Shown: positions 35,665 to 43,712 of the stretch, in pieces
Position numbering within the stretch: position 1 is the stretch's first letter
How the letters are laid out: every line of letters starts with the position of its first letter
Source of the DNA: Rubrivivax sp.
Lineage (GTDB): Bacteria > Pseudomonadota > Gammaproteobacteria > Burkholderiales > Burkholderiaceae_C
Length of the DNA: 57,957 nucleotides
Assembly: GCA_018780805.1 (NCBI GenBank)
Contig: JADMJD010000013.1
Coordinates: 47,479 to 105,435 of the forward strand
Reading direction: 5' to 3'
The notes under the pieces: model-generated
The model's database searches: none
Told to the model about the DNA's origin: nothing
Seen by the model: only the letters and a program-made list of their open reading frames with translations
Program-made: the position numbers and the translations under genes

Positions 35665-37692
35665 ATGGCCATGAGCGTCCACGCCACCGCACTCGACCCG
35701 ACCTTCGTGCGCGCGCTCGCCGGCAGCAGCTTCCGCCGTGCCGACACCGTGCGCGACGAACGCGGCGCCGACCGCGACCACGCCGTCGAACGCTTCCTGC
35801 GCGGCCTGGCCGGCTGGCTGCCCACGGGCCAGGAGAGCCGGCGCAGCATCAACCGATTTGCCGCCGCCGTGCAGCAGCAAGCGCAGACGCTGTCCAACCA
35901 GGACGATGCCGCCGTGGCCGCCCGTTTCCACACCGAGCTGCAGGTGCTCAAACAACGCTGCCGCGGCCTGGACGACGAGGCGCGCGTGGCCACCGTCTTT
36001 GCCTGCCTGGGCGAGGCCAGCCGGCGCCGCCTGGGCCTGTGGCCGCACCCGGTGCAATGGGCGGGCGCACGTGTGATGCTGGGCGGGCGCCTGGCCGAGA
36101 TGCCCACCGGCGAAGGCAAGACCCTGGTGGCCGCACTGGCCGCCACCGCGATGGCCGGTGCCGGCGCCGCGGTGCACGTGGTCACCACCAACGATTACCT
36201 GGCCCGGCGCGATTGCGAAGGCATGGCGCCGCTGTTCGACTTCTTCGGCCTGCGTGGCGCCTTCATCGAAGCTGGGCAGGAGCCCGACGTGCGCCGCGAC
36301 GCCTACCGCGCGCCGGTCTGTTACGTCAGCGGCAAGGAGCTGGTGTTCGACTACCTGAAGGACCGCCTGGCCGGCCACGGCACGCTGCCCACGCAGGTGC
36401 AGCGATTGCGGCTGCTGTGCGCGCCGGGCGCCGAGCACACCGAGCACGAACCCATGATCCCGGCGCTGCACTTCGCCATCGTCGACGAAGCCGACAGCGT
36501 GCTGATCGACGAAGCGCGCACGCCGATGATCCTGTCGCGCGAGGCCCCGGGCCTGATGGAGCCGGCGCTGCTGGACTGGGCCATCGGCGCCGCACGCGGG
36601 CTGCAGCCGGGCCCGCACTACCACCTGCCCGGCACACGCGAGGTGGAGCTGCTGCCCGCCGCCGTGGACGCCTGCCCGCCGCTGCCCGAGGGTGTGCGCG
36701 CCGTCTGGCGCGCGCGCAGCTGGCGCACGCTGCTGCTGCGCCAGGCGCTGACGGCGTTGCACCTGTTCCACCGCGACCAGCACTACATCCTGGCCGATGG
36801 CAAGGTGCAGATCGTCGATGAAAGCACCGGCCGGGTGATGGCCGACCGCAGCTGGGAGCAGGGCCTGCACCAGCTGATCGAGGCCAAGGAGGGCCTGGCC
36901 CAGACCGCCGGCCGCGAGACGCTGGCGCGCATGACCTTCCAGCGTTTTTTCCGGCGTTATTACCTGCTGGCCGGGCTGACCGGCACCGCCGCCGAAGCGG
37001 CGCGCGAGCTGTGGGCGGTGTACGGCCTGCGTGTGCGGCGTGTGCCACCGAACCGGCCGCTGGTGCGGCGCCGGTTGCCGTCGCTCTGCCTGCGCGAAGC
37101 CGCGACCAAATGGCCGGTGGTGGCACAGGACGCGGCAGACGCCGCAGCGCGTGGCCAGGCGGTGCTGATCGGCACGCGCAGCGTCCAGGCCTCGGAGCAG
37201 ATCGCCGCCGAGTGCCAGCGCCGCGGCCTGCCGCACGTGGTGCTGAACGCGAGGCAAGACGCCGAAGAGGCCGCCATCGTCGCGGCGGCCGGCGGCAGTG
37301 GCCGCATCACCATCGCCACCAACATGGCAGGCCGTGGCACCGACATCAAACCCGACGCTGCCGCGCTGCAGGCCGGCGGGCTGCACGTGATCCTGACCGA
37401 GTTCCACGAGTCGCCGCGTGTGGACCGCCAGCTCTTCGGCCGCAGCGCGCGCCAGGGCCAGCCGGGCACGGTGCGCGCCATCGTCGCCGCCGACGACGCC
37501 CTCTTCACGCGCCAGGCCGGCCCGGCGGCGGCCCTGCTGCGGCAGGGGCTGGCGCCGCGTGCCATGCTCGCCGTGGTGCGCTGGCTGGCGCAGACCGCAG
37601 CCGAACACCGCGCCCACCGCACCCGCATGCAGACCCTGAAACAGGACCGCGAGCTCAACCGCCTGATCGGATTTTCCGGACCCACCGCATGA
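35665..37692 (+). CDS. Short SecA paralogue (preprotein-translocase-type ATPase)
   Basis: 675 residues against about 900 for housekeeping SecA. SecA hallmarks are present: M-P-T-G-E-G-K-T (146-153), V-T-T-N-D-Y-L-A-R-R-D, D-E-A-D-S-V-L-I-D-E-A-R-T-P (274-287), A-T-N-M-A-G-R-G-T-D-I (551-561) and the R-Q-L-F-G-R-S-A-R-Q-G arginine-finger region. Both nucleotide-binding folds and a preprotein-crosslinking insert appear present. The C-terminal linker and zinc-binding tail of canonical SecA are missing, and the helical scaffold region is short. It is an active-looking motor but probably not the housekeeping SecA. The ATG at 35665 follows the previous stop by 2 nt; a GTG 51 nt upstream lies inside the previous gene and is less likely. 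It overlaps the next gene by 4 nt (ATGA). Confidence 0.9.
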   Translation: MAMSVHATALDPTFVRALAGSSFRRADTVRDERGADRDHAVERFLRGLAGWLPTGQESRRSINRFAAAVQQQAQTLSNQDDAAVAARFHTELQVLKQRCRGLDDEARVATVFACLGEASRRRLGLWPHPVQWAGARVMLGGRLAEMPTGEGKTLVAALAATAMAGAGAAVHVVTTNDYLARRDCEGMAPLFDFFGLRGAFIEAGQEPDVRRDAYRAPVCYVSGKELVFDYLKDRLAGHGTLPTQVQRLRLLCAPGAEHTEHEPMIPALHFAIVDEADSVLIDEARTPMILSREAPGLMEPALLDWAIGAARGLQPGPHYHLPGTREVELLPAAVDACPPLPEGVRAVWRARSWRTLLLRQALTALHLFHRDQHYILADGKVQIVDESTGRVMADRSWEQGLHQLIEAKEGLAQTAGRETLARMTFQRFFRRYYLLAGLTGTAAEAARELWAVYGLRVRRVPPNRPLVRRRLPSLCLREAATKWPVVAQDAADAAARGQAVLIGTRSVQASEQIAAECQRRGLPHVVLNARQDAEEAAIVAAAGGSGRITIATNMAGRGTDIKPDAAALQAGGLHVILTEFHESPRVDRQLFGRSARQGQPGTVRAIVAADDALFTRQAGPAAALLRQGLAPRAMLAVVRWLAQTAAEHRAHRTRMQTLKQDRELNRLIGFSGPTA

Positions 37693-38522
37693 AGCTGAGA
37701 CCCTTGAATGCCGCCGTGCTGGCCATGCTGTGCGCTGCCGCGTCAGCGCAGACACCACCGGCCTCACCCGAGTTCGATTGCCTGATCGAGCCCATGCAGA
37801 CGGTCGAGATCCGCAGCCCCGTGGCCGGGTTGCTGCAGCAGGTGCATACGCGCCGTGGCGCCTCGGTCAGCAAGGGGCAGGTGCTGGTCAGCATCGAGTC
37901 GAGCGTGGAGCGCAGCGCGGCCGACGCCGCGGCCTTCCGCGCGCAGGCCCAGGGCATGCTGCAGTCGGCGCGCAACCGCTTGAACGCCGCGCGTGAAAAA
38001 TCGCGCCGCATGACCGAGCTGGCGGCAGAGGAGTTCGTCTCCGCCCAGGCCCGCGACGACGCCGCGGCCGAGCTGAAGCTGGCCGAATCGGAGCTGCGTG
38101 CGGCCGAAGAAAACACCACGCTGGCGCAGCTGGAACACCGGCAGACGCTGGACACGCTGACGCGCCGCACGCTGCGCAGCCCCTTCGACGGCGTGGTGGT
38201 CGACCAGTACCTCTACCCGGGCTCGCTGGTGGACGGCGGCGAGGGCCGCAAACCCATCCTGAAGATCGCGCAGACACACCCGCTGGCGGTGCAGGCCATC
38301 CTGCCCTACAAGCTCTACCCGCAGCTGGCCGTGGGCCAGGCCGCGGTGGTGCTGCCCGAAGCACCCTTCGGCGGCGAGATCCCGGCGCGTGTGCGCACGG
38401 TGGACCGCGTGATCGACCCCTCGGCCGGCACCTTCGGCATCGTGGCCGACATCGACAACCGCGCGCAGAAGCTGCCCGCAGGCATCCGCTGCAAGATCCG
38501 GCTCACGGGCGTCAAGCGCTGA
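37689..38522 (+). CDS. HlyD/RND-type periplasmic adaptor protein
   Basis: 277 residues. It has a signal peptide (about 1-21, ending A-A-A-S-A-Q) and no lipobox. A lipoyl half follows (I-R-S-P-V-A-G-L-L-Q-Q-V-H-T-R-R-G), then a helical hairpin, the second lipoyl half (R-S-P-F-D-G-V-V-V-D) and a beta-barrel domain. It is shorter than AcrA-type adaptors and lacks the HlyD transmembrane anchor. It is the second separate adaptor of the operon, and the M50 fusion carries a third adaptor module. It starts inside the SecA-like gene's stop codon (ATGA), and the operon ends 16 nt before a convergent regulator. Confidence 0.88.
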   Translation: MKLRPLNAAVLAMLCAAASAQTPPASPEFDCLIEPMQTVEIRSPVAGLLQQVHTRRGASVSKGQVLVSIESSVERSAADAAAFRAQAQGMLQSARNRLNAAREKSRRMTELAAEEFVSAQARDDAAAELKLAESELRAAEENTTLAQLEHRQTLDTLTRRTLRSPFDGVVVDQYLYPGSLVDGGEGRKPILKIAQTHPLAVQAILPYKLYPQLAVGQAAVVLPEAPFGGEIPARVRTVDRVIDPSAGTFGIVADIDNRAQKLPAGIRCKIRLTGVKR

Positions 38523-38538
38523 GCATCCGGCTGAGCCG

Positions 38539-39009
38539 TCACAACGGCAGCCGCACCTCGGACTTGACCTCGCGCAGCACGATGCTGGAGCGCACATGCG
38601 TGATGCCTGGCAGCTTGAAGAGTGTGTGGTGCAGGAACTGCTCATAGGCCTGGATGTCGGGCGCCAGCACCGTCAGCAGGTAGTCGGCCTGGCCCGTGGT
38701 GCTGACGCACTGCACGATGTGCGGGCTGGCGGCCACGGCTTCTTCAAAGCGGCGCACCGCGACTTCACTGTGCTGCTGCAGGTTGGCCTCCACCACCACA
38801 CGCAGCGCCAGGCCCACCTTGGCGCGGTCCACCACCGCGGTGTAGCCGCGGATCACGCCGCTGGCCTCCATCTGCTTCACACGCTTCCAGCAGGGCGTGG
38901 CCGACAGGCCCACACGCTCGGAGAGTTGCTGCACCGTCAGCCGGGCGTCGTCCTGCAGCTCGGCCAGGATCAGCCGGCTGTGGCGGTCGAGAAGGATTTC
39001 CTCGCTCAT
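38539..39009 (-). CDS. Lrp/AsnC-family transcriptional regulator
   Basis: 156 residues, the usual size. An N-terminal helix-turn-helix (about 5-60; L-D-R-H-S-R-L-I-L-A-E-L, then L-S-E-R-V-G-L-S and R-V-K-Q-M-E-A-S-G-V-I) is followed by a RAM ligand-binding domain with V-x-x-x-G-x-x-D-Y-L-L-T-V. Lrp proteins sense amino acids and often control a divergent catabolic gene. It faces the indolepyruvate oxidoreductase gene across 113 bp, so control of aromatic or branched amino-acid breakdown is likely. Start ATG at 39009; longer upstream frames would run into the divergent promoter region. Confidence 0.92.
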   Translation of the reverse strand: MSEEILLDRHSRLILAELQDDARLTVQQLSERVGLSATPCWKRVKQMEASGVIRGYTAVVDRAKVGLALRVVVEANLQQHSEVAVRRFEEAVAASPHIVQCVSTTGQADYLLTVLAPDIQAYEQFLHHTLFKLPGITHVRSSIVLREVKSEVRLPL

Positions 39010-39122
39010 GGCGTTTTCGGAGAATGGGATCGGCTGATTGTGGCCAATGCAGCGGGCACGGAGAACGACATTTCGCGCCCAGGCGCCTAAGCTTGTGACT
39101 TTCCTTCGCCCAGGAGCCGCCC
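39010..39122. promoter_or_regulatory. Divergent intergenic region: Lrp regulator / indolepyruvate oxidoreductase
   Basis: 113 bp between two divergent starts, locally richer in A+T than its surroundings (for example CATTTCG, TAAGCTTGTGACTTTCC). It must hold both promoters and probably the Lrp site. I cannot assign convincing -35/-10 boxes. A good AGGAG ribosome site for the rightward gene lies at about 39112-39116. Confidence 0.6.
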
Positions 39123-42100
39123 ATGACCGCCATCCAGCGCCCGGACTACCAGCTGTCCGACAACCTCTGGGCACAGCAGGGCGCGGTGTTCCTCACCGGC
39201 ACCCAGGCCCTGGTGCGGCTGATGCTGATGCAGCGTGCCCGCGACAAGGCGCAGGGCCTGGCCACCGCCGGCTTCGTCAGCGGCTACCGCGGCAGCCCGC
39301 TGGGCATGCTGGACCAGGCCATCTGGAAAGCCGGCCAGAAGTTCACCGACGCCGGCATCCGCTTCGTGCCTGCGATCAACGAAGAGCTGGGCGCCACCCA
39401 GGTGCTGGGCACGCAGCGGGTGGAAAGCGACCCCGAGCGCACCGCCGACGGTGTGTTTGCGATGTGGTACGGCAAGGGCCCGGGTGTGGACCGCGCCGGT
39501 GATGCGCTCAAACATGGCAACGCCTACGGCTCGTCGCCGCAGGGTGGTGTGCTGGTGGTGGCGGGCGACGACCACGGCTGTGTCTCGTCGTCGATGCCGC
39601 ACCAGAGCGACGCGCTGTTCCAGGCCTTCCACATGCCGGTGCTGGCGCCGGCCAACGTGGCCGAGTACCTGGAGTTCGGGCTCTACGGCTGGGCCTTGTC
39701 GCGTTTCAGCGGCAACTGGGTGGGGTTCACGGCACTGTCGGAGGTGGTGGAAAGTGGCGCCACCGTGGACCTGGACCAGGTGAACGCCCGCGTGGCGACC
39801 TGGGCCGATGCGGACACGGTGCGCGCCGTCACCGGCCACCAGGCGCCGGCCGACGGCCTGCACTACCGCTGGCCCGATTTGCCCTCGCTGCGCATCGAAA
39901 CCCGGCTGGTGGACAAGCTGGCCGCGGTGGCCGCGTTTGCGCGTGTCAACAGCGTCGACCGCGAGGTGATCGTGTCGCCGCAGGCACGCTTCGGCATCGT
40001 CACGGTGGGCAAGGCACACGACGACCTGATGGAGGTGCTGCGCCGGCTGGAGATCACGCCCGCCATGCTGGCCGAAGCCGGTGTTCGGCTCTACAAGGTG
40101 GGGCTGGTGTTTCCGCTGGAGACCACGCGGATGGCGGCGTTTGCCGAGGGCCTGCAGGAGATCCTGGTGGTCGAAGAAAAGGGCGCCATCGTCGAGACCC
40201 AACTGCGCGACCTGTTCTACAACGCCCAGCCGCGGCCGGTGATCGTCGGCAAGAAGGATGCGCACGGCCAGCCGCTGGTGAGCGCCGTAGGCGAGCTGCG
40301 GCCGTCACGCCTGATCGAGATCGCCGCACAGTGGTTTGCCCAGCACCTGCCGGGTTTTGACGCCCACCTGCAGCATGTGCGCGATTTCACCCCGCCCGAG
40401 CTGCTGAGCAACGTCGGCGACGGTGTCAAGCGCCTGCCCTACTTCTGCGCCGGCTGCCCGCACAACACCAGCACCAAGGTGCCCGAGGGCAGCACCGCCC
40501 GCGCCGGCATCGGCTGCCACTTCATGGCCAACTGGATGGACCGCAGCACCGCCGGCCTGATCCAGATGGGCGGCGAGGGCGTGGACTGGGTCAGCCACTC
40601 GATGTTCACGCGGCGTCCGCATGTGTTCCAGAACCTGGGCGACGGCACCTACTACCACTCGGGTTACCTCGCCATCCGCCAGGCCGTCGCGGCCAAGGCG
40701 ACGATCACCTACAAGATCCTGTTCAACGACGCGGTGGCGATGACGGGCGGGCAGCCGGTGGACGGCGTGATCAGCGTCGATGCCATCGCACGCCAGGTGG
40801 AGAGCGAAGGCGTGAAGAAGGTGGTCGTCGTCAGCGACGACATCACGAAGTACGACGCACAGCGTGCGCGTTTCCCGGCCGGCACCGAATTCCACGACCG
40901 CGACCAGTTGGACGCCGTGCAGCGTGCGCTGCGTGAGGTGGCCGGTGTCACGGTGCTGATCTACGAACAGACCTGCGCCGCCGAAAAACGCCGCCGCCGC
41001 AAGAAGGGCGAGCTGGCCGACCCGGACCGGCGGCTCTTCATCAACGAGCAGGTCTGCGAGGGTTGCGGCGACTGCACCGTGCAGAGCAACTGCGTGGCGG
41101 TTCTTCCGCACGAAACCGGGCCGCTGTTCGGCCGCAAACGCAAGATCGACCAGAGCAGCTGCAACAAGGACTATTCCTGCGCCAAGGGCTTCTGCCCCAG
41201 CTTCGTCAGCGTCAGCGGCGGCCAACTGCGCAAGAAGAGCGGCGCCTTGCTGGGCAGCACGGAGGCCTTCAACGCCCGTGTGGCGGCGCTGCCGCTGCCG
41301 GCAGAACATCACTGGACCGGCCCCTACGACCTGCTGGTCACCGGCGTCGGCGGCACCGGTGTGGTGACGGTGGGCGCAGTGATCGCGATGGCCGCGCACC
41401 TGGAAGGCAAGAGCGCCAGCGTGCTGGACTTCATGGGTTTTGCGCAGAAGGGCGGTTCGGTGCTGAGCTTCGTGCGCTGGGCCGACCGGCCCGAGCGTCT
41501 GAACCAGGTGCGCATCGACACGCAGCAGGCCGACGCCATCCTGGCCTGCGACCTGGTGGTCGGCGCCAGCGCCGACGCGCTGCAGACCGTGCGCCATGGC
41601 CGCACGCAGATCCTGGCCAACGTGCACGAGGTGCCGGTGGCGGAATCGCTGAAGAACCCCGACGCCAGCCTGCAGGTGCCGGCGCTGCTGGAGAAGCTGC
41701 GTTTTGCCGCGGGTGACGATCGGGTCGAGACCTTCGACGCGCAGGCGCTGGCGCAGGACTTCCTGGGCGACACCATCGTCAGCAACATCCTGGCGCTGGG
41801 CGTGGCCTGGCAACGTGGCCTGGTGCCGGTGAGCCTGGAAGCGCTGCAACGCGCCATCACGCTCAACGGCGTGGCGGTGAAGAACAACCTGCTGGCCTTC
41901 GGCCTGGGCCGCCTGGCCGCGGCCGACCCGGCGGGGCTGCAGGCGCTGCGCCAGGGCGACGCGGTGCTGGCGACCGATGAGTCGGTGCAGGCCCTGGTGG
42001 CACGGGGTGTCGAGCACCTGACCGGCTGGCAGAACGCGGCCTGGGCCGGGCGCTACCGCGCCGCCGTGCAACGTGTGCAGCAGGCCGAACAGGCCCTCGA

Positions 42101-42686
42101 CCCCGCGCTGCCGCTGACCCGCACCGTGGCGCGCAGCCTGCTGAAGCTGATGAGCTACAAGGACGAATACGAGGTGGCGCGGCTGTACACCGACGGCCGT
42201 TTTCTGCAGCAGCTGCAATCTCAGTTCGAAGGTGATCTGAAGCTGGCCTTCCACATGGCGCCGCCGTTGCTGTCACGCGCCGCACATGGCCAGCCACCGA
42301 AGAAGGTGCAGCTGGGCGCTTGGCTGATGCCCGCGCTGCGTGTGCTGGCACGCGCCAAGGGGCTGCGCGGCACGGTCTTCGATGTTTTCGGCCGCACCGA
42401 AGAGCGCCGCATGGAGCGCGAACTGATCACCCAGTACGAAGCCCGTGTGGCCGAGCTGCTGGACCGGCTGTCACCGACGACGCTGAAGACCACCACCGAG
42501 ATCGCCGCCCTGCCGCTGAGCATGCGCGGCTTCGGCCACGTGAAGATCGCCAACGTGGCACTGGCCCGCGCACGCGAGGCCGAGTTGCTGCACAAGCTGG
42601 ACCCCGGCCGTTGGCCGCGGCCGCCGGCTGCAGGCGGAATGCCGGGTGCGGGCCAGATCCGCGGCATCGCGGTGGTGGCGGGCTGA
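39123..42686 (+). CDS. Indolepyruvate ferredoxin oxidoreductase family protein (fused alpha-gamma)
   Basis: 1,187 residues. It oxidatively decarboxylates aryl- or branched 2-oxo acids such as indolepyruvate to acyl-CoA, passing electrons to ferredoxin. The N-terminal pyrimidine-binding transketolase-like domain is followed by a thiamine-diphosphate domain with G-D-G-T-Y-Y (about 506-511) and G-C-P-H-N-T. One iron-sulfur cysteine set is C-E-G-C-G-D-C from residue 645 with C657 following; a second cysteine cluster lies near 680-695. The gamma-like domain has T-G-V-G-G-T-G-V-V-T-V, and a C-terminal DUF6537-type tail ends the protein. This long fused form is typical of Proteobacteria. ATG at 39123 has AGGAG 6 nt upstream. 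Probably regulated by the divergent Lrp protein. Confidence 0.93.
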   Translation: MTAIQRPDYQLSDNLWAQQGAVFLTGTQALVRLMLMQRARDKAQGLATAGFVSGYRGSPLGMLDQAIWKAGQKFTDAGIRFVPAINEELGATQVLGTQRVESDPERTADGVFAMWYGKGPGVDRAGDALKHGNAYGSSPQGGVLVVAGDDHGCVSSSMPHQSDALFQAFHMPVLAPANVAEYLEFGLYGWALSRFSGNWVGFTALSEVVESGATVDLDQVNARVATWADADTVRAVTGHQAPADGLHYRWPDLPSLRIETRLVDKLAAVAAFARVNSVDREVIVSPQARFGIVTVGKAHDDLMEVLRRLEITPAMLAEAGVRLYKVGLVFPLETTRMAAFAEGLQEILVVEEKGAIVETQLRDLFYNAQPRPVIVGKKDAHGQPLVSAVGELRPSRLIEIAAQWFAQHLPGFDAHLQHVRDFTPPELLSNVGDGVKRLPYFCAGCPHNTSTKVPEGSTARAGIGCHFMANWMDRSTAGLIQMGGEGVDWVSHSMFTRRPHVFQNLGDGTYYHSGYLAIRQAVAAKATITYKILFNDAVAMTGGQPVDGVISVDAIARQVESEGVKKVVVVSDDITKYDAQRARFPAGTEFHDRDQLDAVQRALREVAGVTVLIYEQTCAAEKRRRRKKGELADPDRRLFINEQVCEGCGDCTVQSNCVAVLPHETGPLFGRKRKIDQSSCNKDYSCAKGFCPSFVSVSGGQLRKKSGALLGSTEAFNARVAALPLPAEHHWTGPYDLLVTGVGGTGVVTVGAVIAMAAHLEGKSASVLDFMGFAQKGGSVLSFVRWADRPERLNQVRIDTQQADAILACDLVVGASADALQTVRHGRTQILANVHEVPVAESLKNPDASLQVPALLEKLRFAAGDDRVETFDAQALAQDFLGDTIVSNILALGVAWQRGLVPVSLEALQRAITLNGVAVKNNLLAFGLGRLAAADPAGLQALRQGDAVLATDESVQALVARGVEHLTGWQNAAWAGRYRAAVQRVQQAEQALDPALPLTRTVARSLLKLMSYKDEYEVARLYTDGRFLQQLQSQFEGDLKLAFHMAPPLLSRAAHGQPPKKVQLGAWLMPALRVLARAKGLRGTVFDVFGRTEERRMERELITQYEARVAELLDRLSPTTLKTTTEIAALPLSMRGFGHVKIANVALARAREAELLHKLDPGRWPRPPAAGGMPGAGQIRGIAVVAG

Positions 42687-42704
42687 AGCACGCCCGCCGG
42701 GCGA

Positions 42705-43019
42705 TCAGGACGACACGATGATGTCGTTCCTCACACCCTTCACACCGCTGGTGCTGCGCGCCAGCGTCTCGGCCATCGTGCGCTCGGTGGCCGACTTGGC
42801 AAAGCCCGACAGCTGCACCACGCCTTGCAGCGTCTCCACCTTGATGGCCAGCGCGCTGACCGTGGTGTTTTCGGCCAGCTTGGCCTTCACACGCGTGGTC
42901 AGCGTGGCGTCGTCGATGTAGCTACCCACGGTCTGCTGCTCGCGCACGACCGCGCAGCCCGTGGTGGTGAAAGCGGCGGCCAGGGCGAGGGTGGCGGCGG
43001 CAATGAGGCGGGTGTTCAT
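42705..43019 (-). CDS. BON-domain lipoprotein
   Basis: 104 residues. Lipoprotein signal with lipobox F-T-T-T-G-C at about 17-22, then one BON domain (D-D-A-T-L-T-T-R-V-K-A-K-L, V-x-T-x-x-G-V-V-Q-L-S-G, G-V-K-G-V-R-N-D). BON domains are associated with envelope binding and osmotic stress, as in OsmY. It is the second gene of a two-gene minus-strand unit; a GGAGG site lies 8 nt before its ATG. It faces the oxidoreductase gene convergently, 18 nt away. Confidence 0.9.
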   Translation of the reverse strand: MNTRLIAAATLALAAAFTTTGCAVVREQQTVGSYIDDATLTTRVKAKLAENTTVSALAIKVETLQGVVQLSGFAKSATERTMAETLARSTSGVKGVRNDIIVSS

Positions 43020-43063
43020 GGGGTGTCCTCCAGGGATGTTGTGAGACGGGGCGTGCCGGCGGT

Positions 43064-43456
43064 TCAGCCGGCCACCACGGTGAGGCGGTTGTCGACGCTG
43101 CGCACACCCTTCACGGCCTCGGCCAGCAACGTGGCGCGGTCACGTGCGTCGGCAGATGGCGCGGTGCCGTGCAGGGCCACGCGGCCGTCGGTGGTCTGAA
43201 TGTCCACCTTCAGCGCGCTGAGGTCCTTGTCCAGCGCCAGCTCGGCGGCCACGGCGGCGGTGATCACAGCGTCGGCCACGGTGTCGCCGGCCTGGCTGGC
43301 CATCTGGCCGGCCTTGTCGATGGCAGTGCCCACCTGTTGGCCCACGGTGGGTTCTGCGGGCTCCGGGCGGCCACAGGCGGCCAGGCCAAGCACGGCCACT
43401 GCGGCGGCCACCAGGCTCAGGCGGCGAATGCGGGTTGAAACGGCAGGGTTTTGCAT
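43064..43456 (-). CDS. BON-domain lipoprotein
   Basis: 130 residues from the ATG at 43456. Another ATG two codons upstream (43462) is possible, but GGAG would abut it with no spacing, whereas it is 6 nt from 43456. The lipobox is L-A-A-C near residue 28. The single BON domain contains D-G-R-V-A-L-H-G-T and G-V-R-S-V-D-N-R-L. An alanine-rich linker separates the lipid anchor from the domain. It is a paralogue of the downstream BON gene and the first gene of the pair, 44 nt apart. Envelope maintenance or stress response is the likely role by family. Confidence 0.9.
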   Translation of the reverse strand: MQNPAVSTRIRRLSLVAAAVAVLGLAACGRPEPAEPTVGQQVGTAIDKAGQMASQAGDTVADAVITAAVAAELALDKDLSALKVDIQTTDGRVALHGTAPSADARDRATLLAEAVKGVRSVDNRLTVVAG

Positions 43457-43548
43457 GTGCATCTCCGGGGTGTGAGGCCTGGGGAGGCCGGTGTTTGAAC
43501 CTTAGGGCCGCCCCCCGCCACCCGGCGTCGGCCAGGCCCGCGCACCGC

Positions 43549-43566
43549 TGTCGGAAATGTCCGACA
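43549..43566. promoter_or_regulatory. Perfect 7-bp inverted repeat, candidate operator
   Basis: TGTCGGA (43549-43555) and TCCGACA (43560-43566) flank AATG. It lies in the 256-bp region between the divergent BON lipoprotein pair and the ABC transporter operon, 147 nt before the latter's start. The symmetry fits a dimeric regulator. The regulator is not identifiable from this window. Confidence 0.5.
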
Positions 43567-43712
43567 CCGGCAATGCACCATGGCGGCACTGAGACGCGCC
43601 TGTCTGGGGCATCCTGCGGAACTTCCGTATGGTCATGGTGCGTTCAGCGCGCACAGAATTTGCTGGTATCCCCCCAATCCGACACCATCCATCCGCCGAG
43701 GAGCCCCGTCCC

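Noticed and set aside
28474..37767. Long minus-strand frames at 28474-31314, 30105-33482 and 34612-37767
   Set aside because: They lie wholly opposite the secretion operon, have no motifs or ribosome sites, and show the same shadow composition.
27239..38522. Reading the operon as a standard type I secretion system
   Set aside because: TolC and HlyD proteins are present, but no HlyB-type ABC transporter or C39 peptidase is encoded here or elsewhere in the window.
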